This document shows, piece after piece, positions 8,683 to 18,204 of a stretch of 40,161 nucleotides of DNA (its first letter is position 1; every line of letters starts with the position of its first letter). The translations under genes and the position numbers were made by a program. A model generated the notes under the pieces. It did no database searches. It worked only from the letters and a program-made list of their open reading frames with translations, and was not told the origin of the DNA. Source of the DNA: Bacteroides sp. (lineage in GTDB: Bacteria > Bacteroidota > Bacteroidia > Bacteroidales > Bacteroidaceae); NCBI GenBank assembly GCA_019414665.1, contig DXLO01000025.1, forward strand, positions 1 through 40,161, in the 5' to 3' direction.

Positions 8683-9903
8683 ATGTCATACAATACTTTC
8701 ACCTTGCCTAACGGGCTGCGCATTATTCACGCTCCCAATCAGTCTAATGTAGCCTATTGCGGCTTTGCCGTCGATGCCGGAACCCGTGATGAAAACGAAC
8801 AGGAACAGGGAATGGCCCATTTCGTGGAACACCTTATCTTTAAAGGAACACAAAAAAGACATGCATGGCACATCCTGAACCGCATGGAAAATGTAGGCGG
8901 AGATTTAAATGCATATACGAATAAGGAAGAAACAGTGATATACAGTGCTTTTCTGGTAGAACACTTCTCACGGGCAGCAGAACTGCTGGCAGATATTGTA
9001 TTTCACAGCACCTTCCCACAACATGAGATTGACAAAGAAGTGGAAGTGATTATTGATGAAATACAAAGTTATGAAGACAGTCCGTCAGAACTGATTTTTG
9101 ATGATTTTGAGGAATTGATTTTTCCCAATCATCCTTTGGGAAGGAATATTTTGGGCAAACCGGACTTATTGCGTAGTTTCAAAAGTGAACACGCCTTGAA
9201 TTTTACTTCCCGTTTTTACAAAGCTACCAATATGATCTTTTTCATTCAAGGCAATATAGACTTTAAGAAAGTGATACGCACCATAGAGAAAGTGACAGCC
9301 GACATCCCTTTTTCCATTACCGAACGCCAACGGACAGAACCTTTTCTCTATATTCCTAAGACATTGACACTGAATAAAGAAACACATCAAGCCCATGTAA
9401 TGATAGGTAGCCGGGGATATAATGCATATAATGAAAAACGAACCGGACTTTACCTGCTGAACAATCTGCTGGGAGGACCCGGTATGAACAGCCGGCTGAA
9501 CGTTTCCTTGCGCGAACGCCGGGGGCTGGTCTATAACGTAGAAGCCAATCTGACTTCATACACAGACACAGGAGTGTTCTGCATCTATTTCGGAACTGAT
9601 CCGGAAGATGCAGACCGTTGCATCGGACTAGTTCATAAAGAATTGAAAAAACTGCGTGACAGCAAACTAAGTTCCTCACAACTGAGTGCAGCAAAAAAAC
9701 AGATCATCGGACAAATAGGAGTTGCCGGAGACAATTTTGAGAACAATGCATTGGATATGGGAAAAACGTTCTTGCACTATGGTAAATTTGAAGGTCCGGA
9801 AGAAGTATTCAAACGGATAGAAATGCTGACAGCAGAACATCTGTGGGATATCGCCAATGAAATGTTCGATGAAAATTATCTTTCAACCTTGATATACCTA
9901 TAA
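8683..9903 (+). CDS. M16-family zinc peptidase (processing-peptidase-like)
   Basis: 406 residues, the size of a one-chain M16 subunit like those of the mitochondrial processing peptidase beta group. The inverted zinc motif HxxEH is HFVEH at 46-50 with the distal Glu at about 126 (EVIIDEIQSYED). The C-terminal half keeps the substrate-binding segment RERRGLVYNVEA. No signal peptide, so it is probably cytoplasmic. It stands alone between divergent LOG and the GH95 gene. Substrates are unknown; these enzymes usually degrade or process short peptides. Confidence 0.9.
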   Translation: MSYNTFTLPNGLRIIHAPNQSNVAYCGFAVDAGTRDENEQEQGMAHFVEHLIFKGTQKRHAWHILNRMENVGGDLNAYTNKEETVIYSAFLVEHFSRAAELLADIVFHSTFPQHEIDKEVEVIIDEIQSYEDSPSELIFDDFEELIFPNHPLGRNILGKPDLLRSFKSEHALNFTSRFYKATNMIFFIQGNIDFKKVIRTIEKVTADIPFSITERQRTEPFLYIPKTLTLNKETHQAHVMIGSRGYNAYNEKRTGLYLLNNLLGGPGMNSRLNVSLRERRGLVYNVEANLTSYTDTGVFCIYFGTDPEDADRCIGLVHKELKKLRDSKLSSSQLSAAKKQIIGQIGVAGDNFENNALDMGKTFLHYGKFEGPEEVFKRIEMLTAEHLWDIANEMFDENYLSTLIYL

Positions 9904-9937
9904 AAACAGGAAATCACCCTAAATTTCAAACATTACA

Positions 9938-9970
9938 TTTCTCACAAATAAAAATCTAATTGTATTTTTG
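9938..9970 (+). promoter_or_regulatory. Promoter of the GH95 fucosidase gene
   Basis: TTTC (9938-9941), 21 bp, then TATTTTTG (9963-9970) fits the Bacteroidetes consensus with one change in the -33 element. The ATG is at 10002. The 15-bp repeat found before susC is not present here. Confidence 0.5.
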
Positions 9971-10001
9971 TAGAAATACCTTTAACTAATATCATTAATT
10001 T

Positions 10002-12458
10002 ATGAAGAAACTTCAACTATGCATTTTAGGAAGCTTATTCGCAGCTTCCTTACAAGCACAGAGTACAGATTACACCAAAGGACTGAGCATCTGGTTTGAT
10101 ACCCCTAATAATTTGGACGGACGCGCTTCCTGGTATTCTCCTGCAACAGACAAAGCATGGGAAAACAACTCACTCCCCATAGGAAACGGCAGTTTGGGAG
10201 GCAATGTTATGGGATCTATAGCAGCAGAACGAATCACTTTAAACGAAAAGACACTATGGCGCGGAGGACCGAACACAGAAAAGGGAGCAGCTTATTATTG
10301 GAACGTAAATAAAGAGTCGGCACACCTGTTACCCGAAATCCGCCAAGCATTCACAGACGGTAACCAGAAAAAAGCAGAAGAACTTACCTGCAAAAACTTC
10401 AACGGACTGGCCGATTATGAGCCAAGCCGTGAAACACCTTTTCGCTTCGGCTCCTTTACTACATTGGGAGAAGCTTACATCGAAACCGGTTTAAGTGAAA
10501 TCGGTATGACCGATTATAAACGCATCCTGTCTCTTGACTCGGCCATGGCAATAGTCAGTTTTCGCAAAGATGAAGTGAACTACGAGCGTAAATACTTCGT
10601 TTCCTACCCCGACAGCGTGATGGTACTGAAGTTCACAGCCGACCGTCCCGGCATGCAAAACCTGATATTCAGCTATGGCAGCAACCCTGAAGCCATAGGT
10701 GATATCAAAACAGACGGTCCCAATCGTTTGCTCTATACCGGTCGCCTCAAAAACAACCAAATGAAATTTGCTCTCCGCATACAAGCCATAAACAAAGGAG
10801 GAAGCCTGAACACGACTGATGGCAAATTCATTGTCCGCAATGCGGATGAAGTCATTTTTCTGCTGACCGCAGATACCGATTATAAACTCAACTTCAATCC
10901 AGACTTCAAAGACCCCAAGACGTATGTCGGTCCTGATCCGGACCAAACAACCCTGGCCATGCTAGACGCTGCCGCTGCCAAAAATTACAACGAATTATGC
11001 GAGCGACACAAAACGGACTATACCCAACTGTTTGGCAGAGTCAAACTACAACTGAACCCTCATGCTCCTATGACCTTGCAATATCCTGCCGTTACAGATC
11101 TTCCCACCCATCAACGTCTGGCACGCTATCGCAAAGGAAATCCGGACTACCGGCTGGAAGAAATCTATTATCAGTTCGGACGATACTTATTAATTGCCAG
11201 TTCACGCCCCGGCAATCTCCCGGCCAACCTGCAAGGAATGTGGGCCAACGGGGTAGATGGCCCATGGCATGTAGATTACCATAATAATATCAATATCCAG
11301 ATGAACTACTGGCCTGCTTGCTCCACCAATCTGAACGAATGTGTATGGCCTTTGATAGACTTCATCCGTACCTTGGTAAAGCCGGGAGAAAAAACAGCCC
11401 AAGCCTATTTCGGCGCACGCGGATGGACAGCCTCCATATCCGGAAACATTTTCGGATTTACTTCCCCTTTGACCGATGAAAATATGTCCTGGAACTTTAA
11501 CCCGATGGCAGGTCCCTGGCTGGCAACTCACATTTGGGAATATTATGATTACACCCGAGACAAAAAATTCCTGAAAGAAGTAGGCTATGATCTTATCAAG
11601 AGCAGTGCCAACTTTGCTGTAGACTATTTATGGCATAAACCGGACGGGACCTACACTGCTGCTCCTTCCACTTCTCCCGAGCATGGACCTGTAGACCAAG
11701 GAGCTACTTTTGTACATGCTGTAATCCGCGAAATATTACTCAACGCCATTGATGCCAGCAAAGCACTGGGTGTCGATTCCAAAGACCGTAAACAATGGCA
11801 ATATGTACTGAAACATCTTGTACCCTATCAAATAGGACGTTATGGTCAGTTAATGGAATGGTCAACAGACATAGACGATCCCACAGACGAGCATCGTCAC
11901 GTCAACCATTTATTCGGACTGCATCCGGGCCACACCCTTTCACCAATTACTACTCCCGAATTAACCAATGCCGCCAAAGTTGTTTTAGAACACCGCGGTG
12001 ACGGAGCTACCGGCTGGAGCATGGGATGGAAACTGAATCAATGGGCACGTCTGCAAGACGGCAACCACGCCTACAAACTATTTGGCAACTTACTAAAAAA
12101 TGGAACTTTGGACAACTTATGGGATACCCATCCGCCTTTCCAGATTGACGGTAACTTTGGCGGAACTGCCGGTATCACAGAAATGTTGTTGCAAAGTCAC
12201 ATGGGATTCATCCAATTACTCCCAGCCTTGCCAGACGCATGGAAAGAAGGTTCTGTCAAGGGGCTGTGTGCCAAAGGTAACTTTGAAATTGACATTATCT
12301 GGCAGGATGGAAAATTAAAAGAAGCCGTCATTCTGTCCAAAGCCGGTGAGCCCTGCAATCTGAGATATGGTAACCTGACTTTTACCTTTAAGACAACTAA
12401 AGGAAAGACATATAAAGTAATGGTTGAGAATGAAAAACTGAAAAAAATCCCCTTATAA
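10002..12458 (+). CDS. GH95 alpha-L-fucosidase
   Basis: 818 residues with a cleavable signal peptide (about residues 1-20, ending LQAQ), so exported. The GH95 layout is clear: N-terminal beta-sandwich starting at the 'W-x3-LPIGNG' segment, then an (alpha/alpha)6 barrel. HNNINIQMNYW (427-437) carries the asparagines that help an aspartate act as base, STSPEHGP contains the putative general acid E560, and FQIDGNFGG carries D716. GH95 enzymes are inverting and release terminal alpha-1,2-linked fucose, and some act on galactose. Inference: it removes fucose caps from the glycan imported by the neighbouring SusC/SusD pair. FucO near 37.2-38.4 kb could handle the lactaldehyde from fucose breakdown. 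Confidence 0.93.
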   Translation: MKKLQLCILGSLFAASLQAQSTDYTKGLSIWFDTPNNLDGRASWYSPATDKAWENNSLPIGNGSLGGNVMGSIAAERITLNEKTLWRGGPNTEKGAAYYWNVNKESAHLLPEIRQAFTDGNQKKAEELTCKNFNGLADYEPSRETPFRFGSFTTLGEAYIETGLSEIGMTDYKRILSLDSAMAIVSFRKDEVNYERKYFVSYPDSVMVLKFTADRPGMQNLIFSYGSNPEAIGDIKTDGPNRLLYTGRLKNNQMKFALRIQAINKGGSLNTTDGKFIVRNADEVIFLLTADTDYKLNFNPDFKDPKTYVGPDPDQTTLAMLDAAAAKNYNELCERHKTDYTQLFGRVKLQLNPHAPMTLQYPAVTDLPTHQRLARYRKGNPDYRLEEIYYQFGRYLLIASSRPGNLPANLQGMWANGVDGPWHVDYHNNINIQMNYWPACSTNLNECVWPLIDFIRTLVKPGEKTAQAYFGARGWTASISGNIFGFTSPLTDENMSWNFNPMAGPWLATHIWEYYDYTRDKKFLKEVGYDLIKSSANFAVDYLWHKPDGTYTAAPSTSPEHGPVDQGATFVHAVIREILLNAIDASKALGVDSKDRKQWQYVLKHLVPYQIGRYGQLMEWSTDIDDPTDEHRHVNHLFGLHPGHTLSPITTPELTNAAKVVLEHRGDGATGWSMGWKLNQWARLQDGNHAYKLFGNLLKNGTLDNLWDTHPPFQIDGNFGGTAGITEMLLQSHMGFIQLLPALPDAWKEGSVKGLCAKGNFEIDIIWQDGKLKEAVILSKAGEPCNLRYGNLTFTFKTTKGKTYKVMVENEKLKKIPL

Positions 12459-12503
12459 GGACAAAAAAACAGTCAGACAAATCCCCCTCATTTTTCAATC
12501 TAT

Positions 12504-12554
12504 TTTGTCATTCTGAACACTATGTTATCTTTTACATCTGTTCAGAATGACAAA
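12504..12554 (+). terminator. Hairpin downstream of the GH95 gene
   Basis: Perfect 15-bp arms (12504-12518 and 12540-12554, TTTGTCATTCTGAAC and its complement) enclose a 21-nt loop, 45 bp after the fucosidase stop. A/T-rich sequence follows but there is no clean T-run, so termination is likely rather than certain. Confidence 0.5.
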
Positions 12555-12601
12555 TTATATATAATATCACAGCCATTCGGTTATCAATATCCTCTTTTCG
12601 C

Positions 12602-12632
12602 TTTGAATTTCAAAACCTATTTCTTATATTTG
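12602..12632 (+). promoter_or_regulatory. Promoter of the hybrid two-component regulator gene
   Basis: TTTG (12602-12605), 19 bp, TATATTTG (12625-12632) is a near-perfect Bacteroidetes promoter, 30 bp before the ATG at 12663. It suggests constitutive expression of the sensor independent of GH95. Confidence 0.65.
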
Positions 12633-12662
12633 TACAAATATTTGTTTTAAGACCTTATCTGA

Positions 12663-15600
12663 ATGAGAAAAACCGTCTATGTAATCCTGGTTCTATGTTG
12701 TTTTATCATAAAGACTTATTCCATCAACCGTCCTTATTATCATTTTAAACAACTTTCTATTAAAGAAGGACTTCCAACCTCTATTATATCCCTATACGAT
12801 GACAAAAACGGTTCATTATGGGTCGGAACCACTCAGGGAATATATCGTTTCAATGGAGAAAAAATCAAGAAATATAATCTACCGTATTTATTACGTAAAA
12901 ACAGCCATTACATCAACGATATTTTCGGAGATAATGAAGAACGGATATGGGCGATCACCTCACAAGGAATCAGTTATTATGAATATGAGAAAGATTCCCT
13001 GCAAATTTTTCTGCGACATAATCAGCCGGTAAAAGCTTCCATTATAACAACTGAAGGAAGCAAGCTGCTGATACCTGTAACCGACACATTGCTTGTATAT
13101 GAAAAAGAATTAAAACATTCCAAAGCAATCCCTTTAAAAACAACAGGAATCCATATTATCAAGATGGAGCCTTTCGACTCCACTCATTACCTGATAATAA
13201 ACAATGCATGGGAAATAAAGCTATTAAATAAACATACAGGAGAAATAACTGATTCTCCATTCGGTGAATCATCCAATGCATACGATCTATATAAGGATTC
13301 CTCCGGACGTTACTGGGTTTCCTTCTACGGGCAAGGAGTAAAATGTTATAATCAGGATGGACAACTGCTGACCTCCTATAATACCCGTAATTCAAACTTG
13401 AGCAACGATATCGTTCTTGATATAACAGAATGGGATAAAGCCATTTGGCTGGCAACAGATGGCGGCGGAGTGAATATAATCTATCCGGACACTCATGATA
13501 TTCAAATCTTATCAAACAAAGAAAACCGGCAATTCCCTGCCAATTCAGTCACATGCCTATGCCACAGCAACAACCACATGTGGATAGGTATGGTGCGGGA
13601 AGGCGTACTAGGAGCAGAAAAAGGTTTTATCACTACCTATACCAAAGCTGCACAAAACCCAGCCTCAGGCTTGTCCGACAAATGCCCCTTATGCCTATGG
13701 GAAGATAAAGACGGACGGATCTGGATTGGTACGGACGGAGGCGGTATCAACTGCTTTGACCCGCAAACGGAACGTTTTACCCACTATCCGCAAACATTGG
13801 GAGAAAAAATAGTATCCATTTGCCCTTTATCCGAAACCGAACTGCTAGCATCCAGTTTTTCAAAAGGAATCTTCCGCTTCAATAAAAAGACAGGAAACTA
13901 CCAGCGCTTCTCTCTTCCGGACAAAGATGCAGAAGCAAAGCTGGCAAGCTCCAGTGCACCCACCAATATACGAGTTAATGATCGGAACGAAATAGAACTA
14001 TACGGTAATGCTTTTTACCGATATATTCCCGGAAGCCAACAACTTATTCCCATCCACTTCAAGAACAAACAATTACAATATTCCTGGATCTATATTGGAA
14101 AATACCGTACTTATCCATTTTTTCATGACCGAAACAATGTATTCCAATACAACAAAGAGAAAAACGAATACGAAACCATAGCTTATGAGAAAAATAACCA
14201 GATATTAGCTGCAAGCATTGATTCTTTAGGGACTCTATGGATAGCCGAACCTAATGGAGTCACCAGAATTCACCTGCCCTCAAACCGTAAAGAGCCATTA
14301 AAGCTACCCGATGGAAATGACGTAATCACTTCTTTAGTCATTGACCATGAAGGCATCGTATGGATGGGGTCATTGGGAATCATATACGCTTATAATCCAC
14401 ATAAAAATCATTTTGTCATCTACAATGAGATGGACGGCATATTACCTAACGACTTTTTAGCCAAACCTGCATTGGTGGCAAGTGACGGCAACATATACAT
14501 GGGTGGCTCCGAGGGATTGGTACGAATCAACAAAGCTTTAAAACCAGCTTCGGCTCCACCTCCCATCACACTTAAGTTGCAAGAAATAGCATTGAACGGC
14601 ACAACAGTTCACTTCATCCCCCGATCAACTATGGAAATTCCTTATAATTTCTCCTCCCTAAAAATACATACACAACTGGAAGGGGGAAATGTATTTCACA
14701 AGCGCATCTACCGGTTCCGTATAAAAGGGCTGAACACAGAATACACAGAAACATCCCGTCCCCATCTTGTTTTACATACCATTTCTCCGGGCGACTATAA
14801 AATAACGGTTCAATGTACACAGAACGATGGTAGCTGGAGTCCTGAATTCACTTTGCTGAAATTCACTGTCCTTCCTCCGTGGTGGCAACAATCCTGGTTC
14901 ATCCTATTATGTGCGGCCATCATCATTCTTTTCATTATCTATATCATAAAAGCTCACGACCGTCAACTGAAACGGAAATACAAGGAACAGGAACGTACCA
15001 TCTACAAGGAAAAAGTGAAAGCTTTGATCAATATCAACCATGAACTGCGTACCCCTTTAACCTTAATTTATACACCGTTGAAACAACTTACAAACAGCAA
15101 ACAAATCCCCTATGAACTCCGTGGCAAACTATATGGTGCGTTCAAGCAAGCACGACAAATGAAAAACATCATTGACATGATTCTGAATATGCGCAAGATG
15201 GAAGTAGAGAAAAATATCCTGCGCATGTCTTCCACGCCCTTCAACGAATGGTTGCAAAGTATCCTAAATGATTTCAAGGATGAACTTTCGTTACGTAATA
15301 TCTCATTGGCATTTACTCCTGACACTACCATAGAAACTATGTATTTTGACCGCAGTCAATGTGAAATCGTCGTTAACAACCTATTGACAAATGCCTATAA
15401 ATTCAGCGAAGAAAATTCTACTGTCACTGTTTCCACTTACCTCGAAGGTAATGGAAGCCGTGTACGGGTAACTATAAAAGATGAGGGAATAGGTCTTCAA
15501 GAAGAAGATATAGCCAATTTATTCACTCGCTTCTATCAGGGTAAACATAGCTTTCAAGGTAACGGAATCGGCTTGTCATACGCCAAGCAACTGGTAGAAA

Positions 15601-16550
15601 TGCACGGAGGCATCATCGGAGCCCAAAATAATGAAACCAAAGGAGCGACTTTCTTTTTCACATTACCGTATAGACAGGAAGCCGCCGACATTCAATCTAC
15701 ACCTCAAACCTATTTGAATGATGCATTGCATCTATCAGCCGACATCGATTACAAACAACCTCAACAAGACAGCATAGAGAAATTTCATTCTATTCTAATA
15801 GTGGAAGATGATCGCGACTTATGTAATTACCTGATTTGCAACCTACAAGTTCTGTTTGAAGAAGTGTATGAAGCTCATGATGGCATGGAAGCTCTTCCTA
15901 TCCTTACGTCACAACGCCCCCAAATTGTATTAAGTGATGTCAAAATGCCCCGCATGAACGGATTTGAACTATGCCGCTATATCAAACAAAAACCAGACTT
16001 AAACTATATGCCTGTGATACTGCTTACTTCCTGTGTCGATGACGCCAGTATAGAAGAAGGATACAAAACAGGAGCAGAAGCCTATATAACCAAACCGTTT
16101 GACATGGATTTACTTTCTATCCAGATACAGAATATCATGCATAATCACAACATCGTGAAAAAGCACTATGCCACCATAGATATCCCTATACCCAAACAAG
16201 AAAATCTGAATCACATCAATGAGCAGCTGATGCTTCAATTCAGCCGCATTGTCAATGAAAATATCAGCAATGTGGATATGGATGTCAATTTCATAGCAAA
16301 GCAAATGGGAATGAGCCGTGCGTCACTCTACAACAAGACTAAAGGAATGATGGATATAGGCATCAGTGAATACATCATAAAATGCCGTTTGGAATATGCC
16401 CGTAAATTACTAGATGCCACCACACTGTCCATAAGCGAAGTAGCAGAACAGTCAGGATTCAAGCATTCACGCAATTTCAGCACTGTATTCAAAAATGCAA
16501 TGGGAATGAGTCCGTCCGATTATAGAAAAAAAGATTCCCGACCTTCTTGA
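12663..16550 (+). CDS. Hybrid two-component system regulator (HTCS) of the polysaccharide locus
   Basis: 1295 residues holding a whole signalling pathway. In order: signal peptide (1-21); a periplasmic sensor of two beta-propellers (about 25-640, repeated 'LWVGT..GI..F' blades); a Y_Y_Y domain (about 655-735); a transmembrane helix (about 745-765); histidine kinase with phospho-acceptor H793 in NHELRTPL; ATPase domain with N-box NNLLTNAYKF (about 903-912) and G-box DEGIGL; receiver with D1092 in LSDVKMP; AraC-type DNA-binding domain (about 1195-1290). HTCS proteins sense a glycan fragment in the periplasm and switch on their own susC operon. It converges with the sulfatase-ended susCD operon, its probable target. 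All key catalytic residues are present. Confidence 0.95.
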   Translation: MRKTVYVILVLCCFIIKTYSINRPYYHFKQLSIKEGLPTSIISLYDDKNGSLWVGTTQGIYRFNGEKIKKYNLPYLLRKNSHYINDIFGDNEERIWAITSQGISYYEYEKDSLQIFLRHNQPVKASIITTEGSKLLIPVTDTLLVYEKELKHSKAIPLKTTGIHIIKMEPFDSTHYLIINNAWEIKLLNKHTGEITDSPFGESSNAYDLYKDSSGRYWVSFYGQGVKCYNQDGQLLTSYNTRNSNLSNDIVLDITEWDKAIWLATDGGGVNIIYPDTHDIQILSNKENRQFPANSVTCLCHSNNHMWIGMVREGVLGAEKGFITTYTKAAQNPASGLSDKCPLCLWEDKDGRIWIGTDGGGINCFDPQTERFTHYPQTLGEKIVSICPLSETELLASSFSKGIFRFNKKTGNYQRFSLPDKDAEAKLASSSAPTNIRVNDRNEIELYGNAFYRYIPGSQQLIPIHFKNKQLQYSWIYIGKYRTYPFFHDRNNVFQYNKEKNEYETIAYEKNNQILAASIDSLGTLWIAEPNGVTRIHLPSNRKEPLKLPDGNDVITSLVIDHEGIVWMGSLGIIYAYNPHKNHFVIYNEMDGILPNDFLAKPALVASDGNIYMGGSEGLVRINKALKPASAPPPITLKLQEIALNGTTVHFIPRSTMEIPYNFSSLKIHTQLEGGNVFHKRIYRFRIKGLNTEYTETSRPHLVLHTISPGDYKITVQCTQNDGSWSPEFTLLKFTVLPPWWQQSWFILLCAAIIILFIIYIIKAHDRQLKRKYKEQERTIYKEKVKALININHELRTPLTLIYTPLKQLTNSKQIPYELRGKLYGAFKQARQMKNIIDMILNMRKMEVEKNILRMSSTPFNEWLQSILNDFKDELSLRNISLAFTPDTTIETMYFDRSQCEIVVNNLLTNAYKFSEENSTVTVSTYLEGNGSRVRVTIKDEGIGLQEEDIANLFTRFYQGKHSFQGNGIGLSYAKQLVEMHGGIIGAQNNETKGATFFFTLPYRQEAADIQSTPQTYLNDALHLSADIDYKQPQQDSIEKFHSILIVEDDRDLCNYLICNLQVLFEEVYEAHDGMEALPILTSQRPQIVLSDVKMPRMNGFELCRYIKQKPDLNYMPVILLTSCVDDASIEEGYKTGAEAYITKPFDMDLLSIQIQNIMHNHNIVKKHYATIDIPIPKQENLNHINEQLMLQFSRIVNENISNVDMDVNFIAKQMGMSRASLYNKTKGMMDIGISEYIIKCRLEYARKLLDATTLSISEVAEQSGFKHSRNFSTVFKNAMGMSPSDYRKKDSRPS

Positions 16551-16569
16551 AAACAGAAAGACCGGGAAT
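16526..16569 (-). terminator. Terminator of the susC-susD-sulfatase operon, overlapping the regulator gene's 3' end
   Basis: A stem ATTCCCG (16534-16540) / CGGGAAT (16563-16569), extended by a partly paired CTTCT/AGAAAG segment, is followed on the minus strand by seven T (plus-strand A-run 16526-16532). It lies 38 bp beyond the sulfatase stop. Its left arm and T-run lie inside the last codons of the regulator gene. Confidence 0.6.
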
Positions 16570-16606
16570 ACTTCATGCTATGTTAAATTTAGGTCAGATT
16601 AGGTTG

Positions 16607-18181
16607 TCAATCCTTGTAAATGTTACGAATAGGGTCATCATACTGAACTTGGAGACGTAATAATTCCGTCTTCAATTCTTTAACCAACTCTTCCGTTCCA
16701 GGTTGTCCGTAGATATTATGCATCTCCATAGGATCTTCCTGTAAATCATATAGTTCCCAACAGTCTATGTCATTATAAAAATGCATCAATTTATAACGTT
16801 CTGTACGTACACCATAATGGCGGCGGACAGCATGTTCAGCCGGGTATTCATAAAAATGATAATACAATGATTTACGCCAGTCAGGCACTTTCTCCCCCTT
16901 CAGCAAAGGCAAGAAAGAAACTCCATGCATATCTGCCGGTACCTCCACCCCTGCAAGGTCCAATATAGTAGGACCATAATCAATATTTTGCACCATCTCA
17001 TCAACATCACCTTTCTTTCCTCCCGGCAAACGGACCAGCAAGGGGGTACGGAAAGACTCTTCGTACATGAAACGCTTGTCAAACCAACCATGTTCTCCCA
17101 TATAGAATCCCTGGTCGGAAGTATAGACAATCATCGTATTTTCCATCAATCCGTTCTCTTCCAAATACTTCAAAACACGCCCCACATTACGGTCTATGGA
17201 ATGGATAACCCGCATATAATCATGCATATATTGCTGATATTTCCACTCAGCCAAAGCCTTACCCGTTAACTTATCCTGTTTGAATTTGGCAATGATAGGA
17301 TCATAATGCTTGTCCCAAACAGCCTTCTGTTCCGGATTCAGAGCATTATACATATTTCTGCCCGCTTCTTCCAGTCCCGTTGTGGTATGGATCTCATTCT
17401 CCTTGTCCGCCATCTTCAGGTCATACACCAAATCCATATCCTTTATAATGCTCATTTCCTGCTTGGATGCAGGAATTCTGCCTTCATATTTATCATAGAA
17501 GTTCTCTGGCATCGGATAAGTTACATCATCATACAAGTCAAGGTCACAAAGATCAGGCATCCAGGTACGATGAGGCGCCTTATGATGAATAAAAAGACAG
17601 AATGGTTTACTCTTGTCCCGGATGCTGTCCATCCAATTTATTGCCAAATCTGTCACAATATTGGTAGCATAGCCTTCCCGTTGTACCCGTTCGCCATTTT
17701 TAATAAATTTCGGATTATAATAATCCCCTTGTCCTATCAGGATGTCCCAATAATTAAATCCGGTAGGTTCAGATACCAGATGCCATTTACCGATCATAGC
17801 AGTCTGATAGCCATTAGCCTGAAGCAGTTTCGGGAAAGTCTGCTGGTTACCGTCAAATGTGGTGGTATTATCCGTAAATCCATTGGCATGACTATGTTTA
17901 CCGGTCAGCATACAGGCACGGCTGGGACCACTCAGGGAGTTTGCCACAAAACTATTTGTGAAACGGACCCCTTCATTGGCTATCCGGTCAATATTGGGCG
18001 TCTGCATATAACGTTGGTCATAGGCACTGATCGTCTGATAAGAATGGTCGTCACACATGATATAGACTACATTCATCGTTTTTTTTACCTCTTCAGATTT
18101 CTTTTCTTTGCAGGAAGACAGCGATGACAACACCACTGCTCCCGTCAAAGAATATAATAACACAGGTGTTACTCTACTCAT
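16607..18181 (-). CDS. Ser-type family S1 sulfatase, lipoprotein
   Basis: From the ATG at 18181 the protein is 524 residues and starts with a lipoprotein signal (lipobox LSSLSSC, Cys24). The formylglycine motif S-x-P-S-R is S84-G-P-S-R88, so it is a Ser-type sulfatase that needs a radical-SAM maturase (anSME), which is not in this window. CDDH near residue 43-46 and SDQGFYMGEHG supply calcium and active-site residues; HKAPHR gives conserved His. The overall pattern recalls N-acetylglucosamine-6-sulfatases (S1_11-like), which is inference. Starts at 18199 or 18229 are possible; the latter would overlap the susD stop. Last gene of the susC-susD operon; probably strips sulfate from the bound glycan. 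Confidence 0.9.
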   Translation of the reverse strand: MSRVTPVLLYSLTGAVVLSSLSSCKEKKSEEVKKTMNVVYIMCDDHSYQTISAYDQRYMQTPNIDRIANEGVRFTNSFVANSLSGPSRACMLTGKHSHANGFTDNTTTFDGNQQTFPKLLQANGYQTAMIGKWHLVSEPTGFNYWDILIGQGDYYNPKFIKNGERVQREGYATNIVTDLAINWMDSIRDKSKPFCLFIHHKAPHRTWMPDLCDLDLYDDVTYPMPENFYDKYEGRIPASKQEMSIIKDMDLVYDLKMADKENEIHTTTGLEEAGRNMYNALNPEQKAVWDKHYDPIIAKFKQDKLTGKALAEWKYQQYMHDYMRVIHSIDRNVGRVLKYLEENGLMENTMIVYTSDQGFYMGEHGWFDKRFMYEESFRTPLLVRLPGGKKGDVDEMVQNIDYGPTILDLAGVEVPADMHGVSFLPLLKGEKVPDWRKSLYYHFYEYPAEHAVRRHYGVRTERYKLMHFYNDIDCWELYDLQEDPMEMHNIYGQPGTEELVKELKTELLRLQVQYDDPIRNIYKD

Positions 18182-18204
18182 ATCTTTTTTTATTAACATA
18201 ATTC

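Noticed and set aside
17306..18127. Open frame of 273 codons on the plus strand, antisense to the sulfatase
   Set aside because: No family motif, low-complexity Ile/His/Arg composition and complete overlap with a clear sulfatase gene.
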